64,000 nucleotides of DNA from Hyphomicrobiales bacterium (GCA_900469625.1 UBXV01000005.1:107844-171843), one strand, 5' to 3'; positions 9,308 through 18,621 are shown, numbered from the stretch's first letter. Program-made: numbers and translations. The notes: a model not told the origin generated them from the letters alone.

Positions 9308-10870
9308 TCAGCGCCTGCTGAGGCTGCCGAGGATGCCGCGCACGAGCGCGCGGCCAACCTGAGTTGCAACTGTGCGGGCGACCGATTTCATCGCCGCTTC
9401 CACCACCGTCTCGCGCTGGTATCCTGATGATTTCGGGCGGGCCTGTTTTCCGGCGGGTGCCGCCGGCTCGTCGTCGCCGAAGCCCGGAAGTGTCCAGCGG
9501 CTACCCCCGGTGTTGGCCTCGACCGGTTCCGGCTCGGACTGCTGCTGCGCTTCGGCTGCCTTCTTCGCCCGCGCCGTCAGCATTTCATAGGCGGATTCCC
9601 GATCGAAATCTTCGTCGTACTGGCCGCGCACGGGGCTGACGTCCATCACCTTTTGCCGCTCTTCCGCCGTCAGCGGGCCGACGCGCGATTGCGGTGGGCG
9701 CACCAGCGTGCGTTCCACCATTGACGGCGCGCCCTTGCCCTCGAGCGTAGAGACCAGCGCCTCGCCGGTGCCCAGATTGGTGATGACGGTCGCGCAGTCG
9801 AACGCGGGGTTGGGCCGGAAGGTGTCGGCGGCGGTCTTGACCGCCTTCTGGTCGCGCGGCGTATAGGCGCGCAGCGCATGCTGCACGCGGTTGCCGAGCT
9901 GGCCGAGGATCGTTTCCGGTACGTCGAGCGGGTTCTGCGTGACGAAATAGACGCCGACACCCTTGGAACGGATTAGGCGGACGACCTGTTCGACGCGCTC
10001 CGTCAGCACCTTCGGCGCATCGTTGAAGAGGAGATGCGCCTCGTCGAAAAAGAAGACGAGCTTCGGCTTATCGGGATCGCCGACTTCCGGCAGTTCCTCG
10101 AAAAGCTCCGACAGCAGCCACAGCAGGAAGGTCGCGTAGAGGCGCGGGTTCATCATCAGCTTGTCGGCGGCCAGCACCGAGATCGCACCGCGCCCGTCAT
10201 TGGTCGTGCGCATGATGTCGGTGATCTTCAGCGCCGGTTCGCCGAAGAAATGTTCCGCACCCTGCTGTTCCAGGATCAGGAGTTCGCGCTGGATCGAACC
10301 GACCGACGCCTTGGAGATGAAGCCGAACTGGTTGGAAAGCTCGGTGGCGTTCTCGCCCATGTAGTTGAGGAGTGCCTGCAGGTCCTTGAGGTCCAGAAGT
10401 GGCAGCCCGCCCTTGTCGGCGATCTTGAAGGCGATGTTGAGGACGCCTTCCTGTGCGTCGGTCGCGTTCATCAAACGCGACAGCAGGAGAGGGCCCATTT
10501 CCGACATGGTGGTGCGGACGCGGTGACCCTTTTCGCCGTAAAGATCCCAGAAGATCACCGGGAATTCCTGGAACTCGTAGGGGTTTGTCGGCAGTCCGAT
10601 CTGTTCGGCACGCTTGGTGATGAAATCCTTCGGCTCGCCGATCGCGCCGATGCCGGAAAGGTCGCCCTTGACGTCGGCGCAGAACACCGGAACACCCGCG
10701 TTCGAAAACCCTTCCGCAAGGATCTGCAGCGTGATGGTTTTGCCGGTGCCGGTTGCGCCGGTGATGAGCCCGTGGCGGTTGCCGAATTTCAGATCGAGGT
10801 ACTCGCCTTTGTTGATCGTATCGTCCGGCTTGCGGCTGGCGCCGATAAAGAGCTTGCCTTCTTCCACCAT
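9308..10870 (-). CDS. HerA-like helicase/ATPase, DUF853 (YjgR) family
   Basis: 520 aa. Walker A GATGTGKT at residues 38-45, with ADVKGDLSG shortly after, and Walker B LVFFFDEAHLLF near 270, then VYFVTQNPLDVP. These are diagnostic of the DUF853 branch of HerA/FtsK-type P-loop ATPases. The C-terminal 100 residues (AEAQQQSEPEPVEANTGG) are low-complexity linker followed by a basic helix (VATQVGRALVRGILGSL). Cytosolic ATPase; physiological role unclear. Single gene unit. Confidence 0.9.
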   Translation of the reverse strand: MVEEGKLFIGASRKPDDTINKGEYLDLKFGNRHGLITGATGTGKTITLQILAEGFSNAGVPVFCADVKGDLSGIGAIGEPKDFITKRAEQIGLPTNPYEFQEFPVIFWDLYGEKGHRVRTTMSEMGPLLLSRLMNATDAQEGVLNIAFKIADKGGLPLLDLKDLQALLNYMGENATELSNQFGFISKASVGSIQRELLILEQQGAEHFFGEPALKITDIMRTTNDGRGAISVLAADKLMMNPRLYATFLLWLLSELFEELPEVGDPDKPKLVFFFDEAHLLFNDAPKVLTERVEQVVRLIRSKGVGVYFVTQNPLDVPETILGQLGNRVQHALRAYTPRDQKAVKTAADTFRPNPAFDCATVITNLGTGEALVSTLEGKGAPSMVERTLVRPPQSRVGPLTAEERQKVMDVSPVRGQYDEDFDRESAYEMLTARAKKAAEAQQQSEPEPVEANTGGSRWTLPGFGDDEPAAPAGKQARPKSSGYQRETVVEAAMKSVARTVATQVGRALVRGILGSLSRR

Positions 10871-11228
10871 GTGGGCTTCATCTCCGTTTCATCAATGAAA
10901 GCGGGCGGTTCGCGGCTAACCTGCCGAGGCCCGTCATCGAAATGTGGCTCGCCCCTGTTATAGGCGGTGGCGCCTCACCCGGCAACAAGGCGATTGCGGC
11001 GCGCAACCGCGAAAGACGCCGGTGGTGCAGGGCCGATCGGTCGCATTGCCAAGCGATCGCGCGCGTGAAACGATCGCCGCGATCTTGTGGAACCGTGTTG
11101 CGGCGGACGGCGCAAAGGACCGCTTGAATGCCGGTGGATTGCCCGGCATTCCGTCCATCGTCGCTTGTTATTTGAGATGTGATCATTTACCTTGACGTCA
11201 ACGTCAAAATTCAATGAGGGAGTTTTCC
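10871..11228. other. intergenic region, 358 bp, no gene recognised
   Basis: Divergent promoter region between the DUF853 gene and the small gene at 11229. ORFs here are short with no convincing start signals. It contains an inverted repeat GAATGCCGG (11126-11134) / CCGGCATTC (11143-11151) and the palindrome described at 11192-11207. A small RNA cannot be excluded, but I see no clear terminator inside it. Confidence 0.5.
11192..11207. promoter_or_regulatory. 16-bp palindromic operator candidate TTGACGTCAACGTCAA
   Basis: TTGACGT-CA-ACGTCAA, a perfect 7-bp-arm inverted repeat 22 bp upstream of the start at 11229 and overlapping a TTGACG -35-like element. The ACGT-centred arms resemble operators of MerR-type LiuR-like regulators, but the cognate factor is not in this neighbourhood, so its identity is speculation. 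Confidence 0.5.
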
Positions 11229-11621
11229 ATGAATGAACTGGTCACGCGCGTAGCGGAGAATGTCGGTCTGGAGCCTGCGACGGCTGAAAAGGCTGTCGGC
11301 ATGATCCTCGGTTTCCTGCAGCGCGAAGCAGCTGACGGTCCGGTCGCCCAGATGATCGCATCGATCCCGGGCGCGACCGACCTGATCGCCCAGTACAACG
11401 GCGAAGGCTCGGGCGGCGGCGGTCTGCTCGGTGGTCTGATGTCGGCGATCGGCGGCGGCGGTGTCATGGCGCTCGGCCAGCAGTTGATGAGCCAGGGCCT
11501 CGGCATGGGCGAGATCACCTCGCTTGCCAAGGAAACCATCGCATTCGCCAAGGAAAAGGCCGGCGCCGACGTCGTCGACGAAGTCGTCGCCTCGGTCCCG
11601 GGTCTCAGCCAGTTCGTCTGA
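11229..11621 (+). CDS. DUF2267/DUF2780-like small protein
   Basis: 130 aa starting MNELVTRVAENVGLEPATAE. The first 45 residues form a helix pair with GLEPATAEKAVGMILGFLQR, as in DUF2267/DUF2780 proteins. A Gly-rich centre (GEGSGGGGLLGGLMSAIGGG) separates it from a C-terminal helical part ending ASVPGLSQFV. No signal peptide. Start chosen for the GAGGGAG Shine-Dalgarno; an ATG 15 nt upstream overlaps that SD. Followed by a very strong terminator. Function unknown; members are often stress-related, which is inference here. Confidence 0.7.
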   Translation: MNELVTRVAENVGLEPATAEKAVGMILGFLQREAADGPVAQMIASIPGATDLIAQYNGEGSGGGGLLGGLMSAIGGGGVMALGQQLMSQGLGMGEITSLAKETIAFAKEKAGADVVDEVVASVPGLSQFV

Positions 11622-11642
11622 TCCTGTTCCGACGCGATCAAG

Positions 11643-11677
11643 AAAAACCCACCGGCGCCCGCGCCGGTGGGTTTTTT
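11643..11677 (+). terminator. strong intrinsic terminator
   Basis: 15-bp perfect stem (AAAAACCCACCGGCG / CGCCGGTGGGTTTTT) with a CCCG loop and a T6 run, 21 nt after the stop of the 11229 gene. The A/T ends make it usable from both directions, so it may also terminate the converging metallo-hydrolase gene. Confidence 0.9.
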
Positions 11678-11707
11678 GTTGCAGCACGTTGCCGCCGCGA
11701 TCGAGGT

Positions 11708-12355
11708 TCAACCGTCAGCGCCGTGTTCCAGTCGGCGCATCATCGCATCGATGTGTCGCTCCGTTTCCCTTGCACTTGTTTGATGAAACGGCTGCCCCTT
11801 GGCCAGGCTCGGCACCAGCACGTCGAAGGAGAGCGTCTTGATCAGCGCCAGCGAGGCGAGATAGGCGAGCCGGTCGCTGCCGGGCAGGACGGCGCCGATC
11901 CACCGCCCTTCCGTGAGGAAGATCGTGTCGCCGCTGAACAGATAGCGTCTTCGGCCATCGTCCCAGAGAAAGCAGGCCGAGCCCGCCGTGTGCCCCGGCG
12001 TGGCGACGACTTCGAAATCCGCGAAATGCGCCTCATGGTCGGCAAAGCCACCACCCATGCGGCAATGGGCGAGGATCTGCTGTCGTTCGCGTTCCGGCCC
12101 GAACAGCGGTGCGTTCAGGTTCTCGCAGGCCCAATCGCAGGAGGGCATCGCCTGGTGGTGGTGGTTGATGTATTGCCGGGCGAACGGGCCGGCCGCCAGC
12201 AACCCGTCGGCCTCTTCGGCCAGCCGCCGCGAGGCGTAGACCAGGAGGTTGCCTCGCTGACGGCGAAGAACGAAGGCGCGACCGGTGAAGTCCGGTGCAA
12301 AGCTCAACCGTTCGGCGCCGGCAGCGTAGAGGGTGTCGAACAGATGCTCCATCAC
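11708..12355 (-). CDS. metallo-beta-lactamase-fold hydrolase with degenerate metal motif
   Basis: 215 aa. The fold is supported by TPGHTAGSACFLWDDGRRR, the second metal-binding region, and by FSGDTIF, the third. The first motif, normally HxHxDH, reads NHHHQAMPSCDW, so the Asp-His pair is replaced by Ala-Met. Expected glyoxalase II-like cytosolic hydrolase, but with an altered metal site. Start ATG overlaps the MFS stop by 4 nt (12352-12355), making it the third gene of a coupled wrbA-MFS-MBL operon. Confidence 0.75.
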   Translation of the reverse strand: MMEHLFDTLYAAGAERLSFAPDFTGRAFVLRRQRGNLLVYASRRLAEEADGLLAAGPFARQYINHHHQAMPSCDWACENLNAPLFGPERERQQILAHCRMGGGFADHEAHFADFEVVATPGHTAGSACFLWDDGRRRYLFSGDTIFLTEGRWIGAVLPGSDRLAYLASLALIKTLSFDVLVPSLAKGQPFHQTSARETERHIDAMMRRLEHGADG

Positions 12356-13563
12356 GCTTTCCCTTCAGCGATGTTCCGAAGAACGCGATCGAGGGTGGTG
12401 GCAAGAAAGACTGACAAGGCCGCACCCGCGGCGATGAAGGCCGCGCCCGACGTCCAGCCGTAGGCGTCGATTGCGGCTCCGACCGCGACCGGACCGACGA
12501 GCTGCCCGAGATTGCTGCCCTGCATCAACAGACCCATCGCCATCGGCGCGAGCGCCGGCCGGGGCGACAGCATCGGGACTGTGGAGATCAAGGTTGCGGG
12601 GATCAGGCCGCCGACGGCCGAAAACAGTACACACAGTGCAAAGGTTAGCGTGTCACCGGATTGAGACAGGAAGATCCAAATGCCGGTGGCCCCCATCAGC
12701 GTTGCGGCAATGATGACCAGACGGCCACGGCCGACGCCCCGAGACAGCATTGTGCCTGCCGCAAGATTGCCGATGACGTTGGCAAAAGTGATCAGGGCAC
12801 CGAGCACTCCGGCAGCTCCAAGCGACACGTTCATGCGCGTAACGAGCAGGATCGGCAGGAAGCTCGACAGTGTGAAGGACATCAGGCTGAAGAGGGCAAA
12901 AAGGCAAAAAAGCAGGACGGGTCCGCGGCTTGTCAGCGTCGTCGTCGCATCGGCACGCAATCCGGCGACGGAGGCGCGTGGCTCGGCCAGCGAGGGCGAA
13001 ATCACCGCGATGACGGTCAGCAGGCTGACAAGCGCAACAAGGCCGTTGACCCACCAGATCGCCTGCCAGCTTTGAAACAGCGGCCCCGAAAGCATGGCAA
13101 TCGCCATGCCCGCCGGCATGAAGCAGCTCCAGAGTGCAAAGACGATATCGCTGCGCGCGGGAGCGACGATGCGCATGAGGATCGCCGGGCCGGCGACGAC
13201 CACGAGCAGGAAACCGAAGCCCTCGAGGATGCGCGACAGGATCAGCAGCGTGAAATTCGGGCTCGCTGCGCCGAACAGGATGCCGACGAGCAGAATGCTC
13301 ATGCCGACGGCAAGCATGCGCCGGTCACCGACGGCCGCGACCATGGCGCCCGCCGGCATGCCGCCGACCACGCCGACGATCGCAAAGACGGAGGTGATCC
13401 AGCCGAGTGCCGTCAGGTCGAGCCCGAGGTCGGCCATGAGCAGCGGACCGGCGATCAGCCCTTTGCCGACCTGCATCGCTGCGACCATGCCTGCCGCAAC
13501 GACAGCGGTGACGGCAAACCAGTCGGTTCTGTGCGAGCCGGAAGCGATGACCGCCGACATCAC
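12352..13563 (-). CDS. MFS transporter
   Basis: 403 aa with about 12 predicted membrane helices. '[18 protein letters not shown]' between TM2 and TM3 is the MFS loop signature (G...D.R), and a long cytoplasmic loop sits at the middle ([19 protein letters not shown]). Drug/proton antiporter-like organisation, substrate unknown. It overlaps wrbA upstream and the MBL gene downstream by 4 nt each, so the three are co-translated. The quinone reductase and hydrolase partners hint at detoxification and export of a small aromatic or electrophile (inference). Confidence 0.88.
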   Translation of the reverse strand: MMSAVIASGSHRTDWFAVTAVVAAGMVAAMQVGKGLIAGPLLMADLGLDLTALGWITSVFAIVGVVGGMPAGAMVAAVGDRRMLAVGMSILLVGILFGAASPNFTLLILSRILEGFGFLLVVVAGPAILMRIVAPARSDIVFALWSCFMPAGMAIAMLSGPLFQSWQAIWWVNGLVALVSLLTVIAVISPSLAEPRASVAGLRADATTTLTSRGPVLLFCLFALFSLMSFTLSSFLPILLVTRMNVSLGAAGVLGALITFANVIGNLAAGTMLSRGVGRGRLVIIAATLMGATGIWIFLSQSGDTLTFALCVLFSAVGGLIPATLISTVPMLSPRPALAPMAMGLLMQGSNLGQLVGPVAVGAAIDAYGWTSGAAFIAAGAALSVFLATTLDRVLRNIAEGKA

Positions 13564-14192
13564 GCAACCTCCGCCACGCGCGCCCTGCCGGCAACCAGCG
13601 CCGCCGCCAGTTCGGCGACGTGGCGGCCCTGGAAGCGCGCGCCGTCGAGTTCGTTGGCGCTCGGCTGCCGGTCGCCGCCATGGCCGTCGTCGGCAAGCGT
13701 CGAGGCGCCATAGGGCGAGCCGCCGCTGATCTCGTCCATGCGCATCTGCCCCTTGAAGCTGTAGGGCAGGCCGACGATTACCATGCCGAGATGAAGCAGC
13801 ACGGTGTGCGTCGCCAGGATCGTCGATTCCTGGCCGCCATGCTGGCTGCCGGTCGAGGTAAAAACGCTGCCGATCTTTCCGACGAGCGCGTCTCTGGCCC
13901 AGACGCCGCCCGCCTGATCGAGAAAGTTCTTCATCTGCGCCGCCATGTTGCCGAAGCGGGTCGGGGTGCCCAGAATGATCGCGTCGTAGTCGGCGAGTTC
14001 GGCCACGTTTGCGATGGGCGCATCCTGGTCGCGCTTGTAGCCGGACTTGATCGCGACGGCGTCGGGCACGATCTCCGGCACCCGCTTCAACGACACGCTT
14101 GCGCCAGTGGCGCGGGCACCTTCGGCGACGGCCGCGGCCATCGTCTCGATGTGGCCGTAGGATGAGTAATAGAGCACGAGGATCTTGGCCAT
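13560..14192 (-). CDS. wrbA: NAD(P)H:quinone oxidoreductase, WrbA type
   Basis: 210 aa flavodoxin-like protein: [19 protein letters not shown] is the FMN phosphate-binding start, then [19 protein letters not shown] and [15 protein letters not shown], all WrbA signatures. Two-electron reduction of quinones with FMN. First gene of the wrbA-MFS-MBL operon and divergent from the LysR gene at 14322, which is the likely regulator. The C-terminus ([12 protein letters not shown]) is slightly longer than E. coli WrbA (198 aa). Confidence 0.93.
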   Translation of the reverse strand: MAKILVLYYSSYGHIETMAAAVAEGARATGASVSLKRVPEIVPDAVAIKSGYKRDQDAPIANVAELADYDAIILGTPTRFGNMAAQMKNFLDQAGGVWARDALVGKIGSVFTSTGSQHGGQESTILATHTVLLHLGMVIVGLPYSFKGQMRMDEISGGSPYGASTLADDGHGGDRQPSANELDGARFQGRHVAELAAALVAGRARVAEVA

Positions 14193-14321
14193 GTCGTTTT
14201 CCCTTGTTCCGCTTGCGCCGACTTCGGCGTGTTTGCTGCTGCTGGTGTCAGGGAGAATGGCGGCTTTGATTGATCTGAAAAAGTGAGATAAAATGCATCA
14301 AACTGATCTATGGGATCGATC

Positions 14322-15230
14322 ATGATTGATGCGTTGACCCTCGACCAGATGCGGACATTCGTGGTGGTGGCCGAAAGCGGCAGCTTCCGCTCCGGGGCCG
14401 CCAGGCTTTCGCGCGTCCAGTCCGCCGTCAGCCACGCGATCGCCAATCTCGAGGTCGGGCTCGGTGTTTCGCTGTTCGATCGTTCCGGTCACCGGCCGGT
14501 CTTGACACCGGAAGGACGTGCCTTGCTGGCCAACGCCCGCGATATCCTGCTGCGCGTCGATGCCATGCGCGCCCGCGCGCGTGGTCTTGGCGAAGGCATC
14601 GAGCTGGAACTGTCCCTGATCGTCGATACGTTGTTCCCGATCGCGACCGTCGGCGCTGCGTTGAAGGAAATGCGGGTCGCCTATCCGTCCGTCGCCATCC
14701 GACTTGCGGTCGCGCCGCTCGGCGCACCGCTGGACGGTCTGATCGAGCGGCGCTTCACGCTCGGCATCATGGTGGGCGAGGATTTTCGCGATCCGGCCAT
14801 CGGCCGGCAGGCGCTGGCAGACGTTCACCTGACCGCGGTCGTCTCCGCCGGGCATCCCCTCGGCCTGAGCGCTGTCAACGGCGTGCTCGGCAGCCCGGAA
14901 CTCGCCGACCATCTGCAGATCGTCCTGTCGGACCCTTCGCAGCGCTCCGAGGGGCGCGACTTCGGCGTGATTTCGCCACAGACCTGCCGCGTCGGCAGCC
15001 AGGATGCCAAGCATGCGATGATCCTCGCCGGTCTCGGCTGGGGGCGGCTGCCGCTATGGCAGGTGGAGCGGGATCTGGCCGAGGGCCGGCTCGTCCGCTT
15101 GCCGACGGCCTCGCTCGGCCGCAACAGCCAGGTGGCGGCGGAAGCCTATCTTGTTCACCGGATCGATGAGCCGCTCGGGCCGGCGGCCCGCGTCTTTGGC
15201 GAGGCGCTTGCCCGGCTTTGCGGGGCCTGA
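14322..15230 (+). CDS. LysR-family transcriptional regulator
   Basis: 302 aa from the ATG at 14322 (MIDALTLDQMRTFVVVAESG); an ATG at 14310 adds four residues and is an alternative. HTH at about residues 5-62 (GSFRSGAARLSRVQSAVSHAI), effector domain to the end. It is divergent from wrbA-MFS-MBL with about 130 bp between, the classical arrangement for LysR control of that operon. The intergenic region is rich in TTGAT/ATCAA-like half-sites around 14270-14330. Confidence 0.87.
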   Translation: MIDALTLDQMRTFVVVAESGSFRSGAARLSRVQSAVSHAIANLEVGLGVSLFDRSGHRPVLTPEGRALLANARDILLRVDAMRARARGLGEGIELELSLIVDTLFPIATVGAALKEMRVAYPSVAIRLAVAPLGAPLDGLIERRFTLGIMVGEDFRDPAIGRQALADVHLTAVVSAGHPLGLSAVNGVLGSPELADHLQIVLSDPSQRSEGRDFGVISPQTCRVGSQDAKHAMILAGLGWGRLPLWQVERDLAEGRLVRLPTASLGRNSQVAAEAYLVHRIDEPLGPAARVFGEALARLCGA

Positions 15231-15240
15231 TCGCCGGCTG

Positions 15241-16401
15241 CTATCGCCGACCGGCGACGGCGAAGATCAACGTGGACACCACCAGCACCAGGCCGACGCC
15301 GAGCGGACCGGCCGCGGGATTGATCAGCGTCATGAGAGAGCCGGTGGCGCCCGAGCCGGCCGCACTGCCGGCGGCATAGGCAAGCGCGAAGGCGGCGCTT
15401 CCGGCCACCAGCATGCTGCCGCGATACTGCTCGCCGAGCATGGTCAGCGCCGCCGTATAAAGCGCGAAGCTGGCAGCGCCGATCAAGGCGAACAGCGCCA
15501 GAAGCAGCGGCGCGGACGTTACCAGCGGGATGGCGAGATAACCGGTCGCCGCCACGGCCGCCGCCGAGATTGCGACGCGTCGGCGGGGCAATTTGTCGAG
15601 CAGCACCCCGATGAAGGGCTGTGCCAGCGCTGTCGGTACGGCGAGCACGGTGACGCTCAAGGCGGCAAAGGCCTGGCTGTGGCCGGTCTTGACGAAGTAG
15701 ACAGGCATCGCCGAGATCGCGGCGATATCGGCAAAGCCGAACATCAGCACCATCAGGATCAGGATCGGCGCATGCCGGAAGAAGGCGAAAAGATCGCGCG
15801 TCGACGACGGCTCCGGCCGTGTCCGTGCCCCCATCGTCAACAGCCCGGTGAGGAAGGCGACAAGCGCTATGTAAATGGCGAGAAGCGCAAAGCCGAGCCC
15901 GCCGCTGGTGCCGAGAAGCGGGATCGCCAGCGGCCCGGCGGCAAAACCGCCGCACATGCCAGCGCCATAAAGGCCTGACACCCGTCCGCGCAGCCGGTCC
16001 GGACAGGCCGTGTTGAGCCACGCTTCGCCCAGCATGAACACCATGCTGACGAAGAAGCCGAGCGCGAAGCGGGCGATGAACCAGACAGGAAGCGACGACG
16101 TGGACGCAAGCGTCGCCAGGCAGAGCGAACAACCGCAGAGGCTGGCGATGATCAGCCTGTCGGCCGAGGCAAGCCGTGTCAAATGTCCGAGCAGCAGGGT
16201 CGCCGCCGCAAGCCCGGCGGCAAAGCCCATGGCATTGTGGCCAATCGTGGCGGCAGAGACGCCGCGGCCTTCGAGCGAAAGCGAGATCAGCGGATAGGTG
16301 AGCCCTTGCGCGACGGAAAAGGCGGTGACGCCCAAGACGACGGCGATGATCGCCGGCCAGTCGGGAGCGAAGTCACCCACCTCAACGGTTTTCGACGTCA
16401 T
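15241..16401 (-). CDS. MFS transporter (YcaD/YfkF-like)
   Basis: 386 aa from ATG 16401, preceded by GGGAGGGG; a longer in-frame start would add 57 arginine/proline-rich residues without hydrophobic character and is rejected. About 12 membrane helices; 'FVSMVFMLGEAWLNTACPDRLRGR' (E.WLN...P...RG) is typical of the YcaD/DUF894 branch of MFS carriers, with AQPFIGVLLDKLPRRR in the second half. Substrate unknown. Convergent with the LysR gene at 14322. Confidence 0.85.
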   Translation of the reverse strand: MTSKTVEVGDFAPDWPAIIAVVLGVTAFSVAQGLTYPLISLSLEGRGVSAATIGHNAMGFAAGLAAATLLLGHLTRLASADRLIIASLCGCSLCLATLASTSSLPVWFIARFALGFFVSMVFMLGEAWLNTACPDRLRGRVSGLYGAGMCGGFAAGPLAIPLLGTSGGLGFALLAIYIALVAFLTGLLTMGARTRPEPSSTRDLFAFFRHAPILILMVLMFGFADIAAISAMPVYFVKTGHSQAFAALSVTVLAVPTALAQPFIGVLLDKLPRRRVAISAAAVAATGYLAIPLVTSAPLLLALFALIGAASFALYTAALTMLGEQYRGSMLVAGSAAFALAYAAGSAAGSGATGSLMTLINPAAGPLGVGLVLVVSTLIFAVAGRR

Positions 16402-16516
16402 CGGCCCCTCCCTCAGACGGTGCGTCTCCTCGGGAGATCGGCTCCCGCCAAGGGATCTGCATAGATCATCCGCCGCCGGTTGGGAACTCGACCGGCGGCG
16501 CACCGGCAAACAATTG

Positions 16517-17353
16517 TCAGGCGGCCGTATCCCAGACCGGTGACAGGCCCTCGGGGCTGACGATGCGGCCATCCGGGCGGGCGAGGCCGTGGATTGCCGC
16601 CATCTCGCCGTCGCCGAGCGCGAAGTCGAAGATGTCGAAGTTTTCCTTCAGCCGCTCGATCGTGGCCGTCTTCGACAGCGTGATCACGTCCTTCTGCTGC
16701 ACCAGCCAGCGCAAGGTGACCTGAGCGGCGGTCTTGCCGTGGCGCGCGCCGATTTCCTTCAAAAGCGGGTCGTTGGGGATCTTGCCGTTGGCCATGGCGT
16801 AATAGGCCGTGATCGACATGCCGTGCTTGCGGGCGGTATCGAGCACCTTCGTCTGGTCGAGATAGGGATGGTATTCGACCTGGTTGGTGGCGATGGGCGC
16901 ATCGCTGAGTTTCACCGCCTCTTCCATCTGGGCGGTGTTGGAGTTGCTGATGCCGATATGGCGAACCTTGCCGGCCTTCTTCACCTCGTTCAGCGCGCCG
17001 ATGCGTTCGGCCATCGGAACGTCGCTACCGCCCGGCCAATGCAGCAGAAGCAGGTCGACGTGATCGGTCTTCAGCTTCTTCAGGCTTTCGTCGACCGAAG
17101 CGACAAAGTCGCGGTGGGCGTATTTGTCGACCCAGACCTTGGTGGTCAGGAAGATGTCGGCGCGGGCGACGCCCGATTTGTGGATGGCTTCGCCAACCTC
17201 GGCCTCGTTGCCGTAGATCTGGGCGGTATCGACGTGGTGGAAGCCGAGCTTCAGCGCTTCCGGCAGCACGCGCAGCACGTCGGCGCCGGGCATGCGAAAG
17301 GTGCCGAAACCGAGCGCCGGGATATTGGCGCCGTTGGAATTGACCGAGTGCAT
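16517..17353 (-). CDS. aldo/keto reductase (2,5-diketo-D-gluconate reductase-like)
   Basis: 278 aa TIM-barrel enzyme. Catalytic tetrad visible: Asp42 and Tyr47 (VDTAQIYGNE), Lys72 (TTKVW), His105 (LLLHWP). NADPH-binding segment near TLSKTATIERLKEN at the C-terminal side. Closest in pattern to DkgB-type reductases, which reduce diketogluconate, methylglyoxal and small aldehydes. Downstream of the MFS gene at 17440-18621 with an 86-bp gap holding a GC-rich hairpin; the pair probably forms one operon controlled by LysR at 18761. Confidence 0.93.
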   Translation of the reverse strand: MHSVNSNGANIPALGFGTFRMPGADVLRVLPEALKLGFHHVDTAQIYGNEAEVGEAIHKSGVARADIFLTTKVWVDKYAHRDFVASVDESLKKLKTDHVDLLLLHWPGGSDVPMAERIGALNEVKKAGKVRHIGISNSNTAQMEEAVKLSDAPIATNQVEYHPYLDQTKVLDTARKHGMSITAYYAMANGKIPNDPLLKEIGARHGKTAAQVTLRWLVQQKDVITLSKTATIERLKENFDIFDFALGDGEMAAIHGLARPDGRIVSPEGLSPVWDTAA

Positions 17354-17377
17354 GGGGAACTCCTTGTTTTCAAAGTG

Positions 17378-17398
17378 CGCCCGGCCAGCGGCCGGGCG
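17378..17398 (-). promoter_or_regulatory. GC-rich hairpin between MFS and AKR genes
   Basis: Perfect 9-bp stem CGCCCGGCC-AGC-GGCCGGGCG between the MFS stop and the AKR start. No T-run follows on the minus strand, so it is more likely an mRNA-stability or partial attenuation element than a full terminator. Confidence 0.4.
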
Positions 17399-17439
17399 GG
17401 AAAGAGGCGAAGCTATAGGTGGGCCAGATGGCCGCCTGG

Positions 17440-18621
17440 TCAAGCCGGCTGGGCGACGGTTTCTGCCTTGCGGTCGAGCGCACCGCTCAGAAGCGTCAGG
17501 AGCAGGGCGCCGACCACCAGGACTGAACCGACCATCGGCGTCATGCCGAGACCGAGCGACGAGGCGACGATGACGCCACCGAGCCAGGCGCCGATGGCGA
17601 TGCCGAGGTTGAAGGCGGCGATGTTGAGCGCCGAGGCGACATCGACGGCGCCGGGACGGTGCTGCTGGGCGAGCTGCACGACATAGAGCTGCAGGCCGGG
17701 GACGGTTGCGAATGACAGGAAGCCGAGGCTCGCAAGCGTTACCAGCGTCAGGACCTGCGAGGTCGCCGTGAAGGTGAAGAGCGCAAGTACGATGGCTTGC
17801 GCCAGGAACAGGCCGACCAAAGCCTTGACCGGATCGCGGTTGGCGATCTTGCCGCCGGCGATGTTGCCAATGGCGATCGCGACGCCGTAGAGCACCAGGA
17901 TCAGGCTGACGGCGCCCGCGGAAAAGCCGGTGATCTCCTGCAGGATCGGCGCCAGGAACGTGAAGGCGACGAAAGTGCCGCCGTAGCCGAGTGCGGTCAT
18001 GGCAAAGACGATCAGCAGCCGGCCGGAGCCGAGAACGCGGACCTGGTCGATCAACCTTGCGGCCGGTGCCTTTGTCAGCGTGCTGGGCAGAAGGGTCGCG
18101 ATGGCTGCAAGGGCGATGACGCCGAGCGCGGTCACGGCCCAGAAGGTGGCGCGCCAGCCGAAGGTCTGGCCGATCCAGGTGCCGAGCGGCACGCCGGTGA
18201 CGATCGCGACCGTCAGGCCCATGAACATCATGGCGATGGCGGAAGCGCGGCGATCCTCGGGCACGAGGTCGGCGGCAATGGTGGCGCCGACCGAGAAGAA
18301 GACGCCGTGGGCAAAAGCGGAGATGACGCGGGCGACGAGCAGCAGCTCGTAGCTCGGCGACAGGGCGGCTGCGGCATTGCCGATGATGAACAGTGCCATC
18401 AGGCCGACGAGCAGCGGCTTGCGCTCGATCCGACCGGTCAGCGCCGTCAGGACAGGCGCCCCGAAGGTGACGCCGAGCGCGTAGACGCTGACGATGAGGC
18501 CGGCAAGCGGCAAGGTGATGTGGAGGTCGTCTGCAACCGTCGGCAACAGGCCGACGATGACGAATTCGGTGGTTCCGATCGCATAGGCCGCGACCGTCAG
18601 GGCAAAGAGCGCAATGGGCAT
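17440..18621 (-). CDS. MFS transporter (AraJ/DHA1 family)
   Basis: 393 aa from ATG 18621 (MPIALFALTVAAYAIGTTEF). 'GTTEFVIVGLLPTVADDL' at TM1 is the hallmark of the AraJ/NepI/YdhP group of DHA1 carriers (sugar, nucleoside or drug efflux). 12 membrane helices, with GVPLGTWIGQTFGWRATFW as motif C. An upstream in-frame start adds an arginine/proline-rich tail and is rejected. Divergent from LysR at 18761 and followed by an aldo/keto reductase. Confidence 0.9.
   Translation of the reverse strand: MPIALFALTVAAYAIGTTEFVIVGLLPTVADDLHITLPLAGLIVSVYALGVTFGAPVLTALTGRIERKPLLVGLMALFIIGNAAAALSPSYELLLVARVISAFAHGVFFSVGATIAADLVPEDRRASAIAMMFMGLTVAIVTGVPLGTWIGQTFGWRATFWAVTALGVIALAAIATLLPSTLTKAPAARLIDQVRVLGSGRLLIVFAMTALGYGGTFVAFTFLAPILQEITGFSAGAVSLILVLYGVAIAIGNIAGGKIANRDPVKALVGLFLAQAIVLALFTFTATSQVLTLVTLASLGFLSFATVPGLQLYVVQLAQQHRPGAVDVASALNIAAFNLGIAIGAWLGGVIVASSLGLGMTPMVGSVLVVGALLLTLLSGALDRKAETVAQPA

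Noticed and set aside
12661-13713. 350-codon plus-strand frame opposite the MFS gene
   Set aside because: Low-complexity charged composition typical of antisense to membrane-protein genes; no start signal.
14250-14330. TTGAT/ATCAA half-sites between wrbA and lysR considered as an FNR box
   Set aside because: Spacing does not fit TTGAT-N4-ATCAA; more likely part of LysR binding sites.
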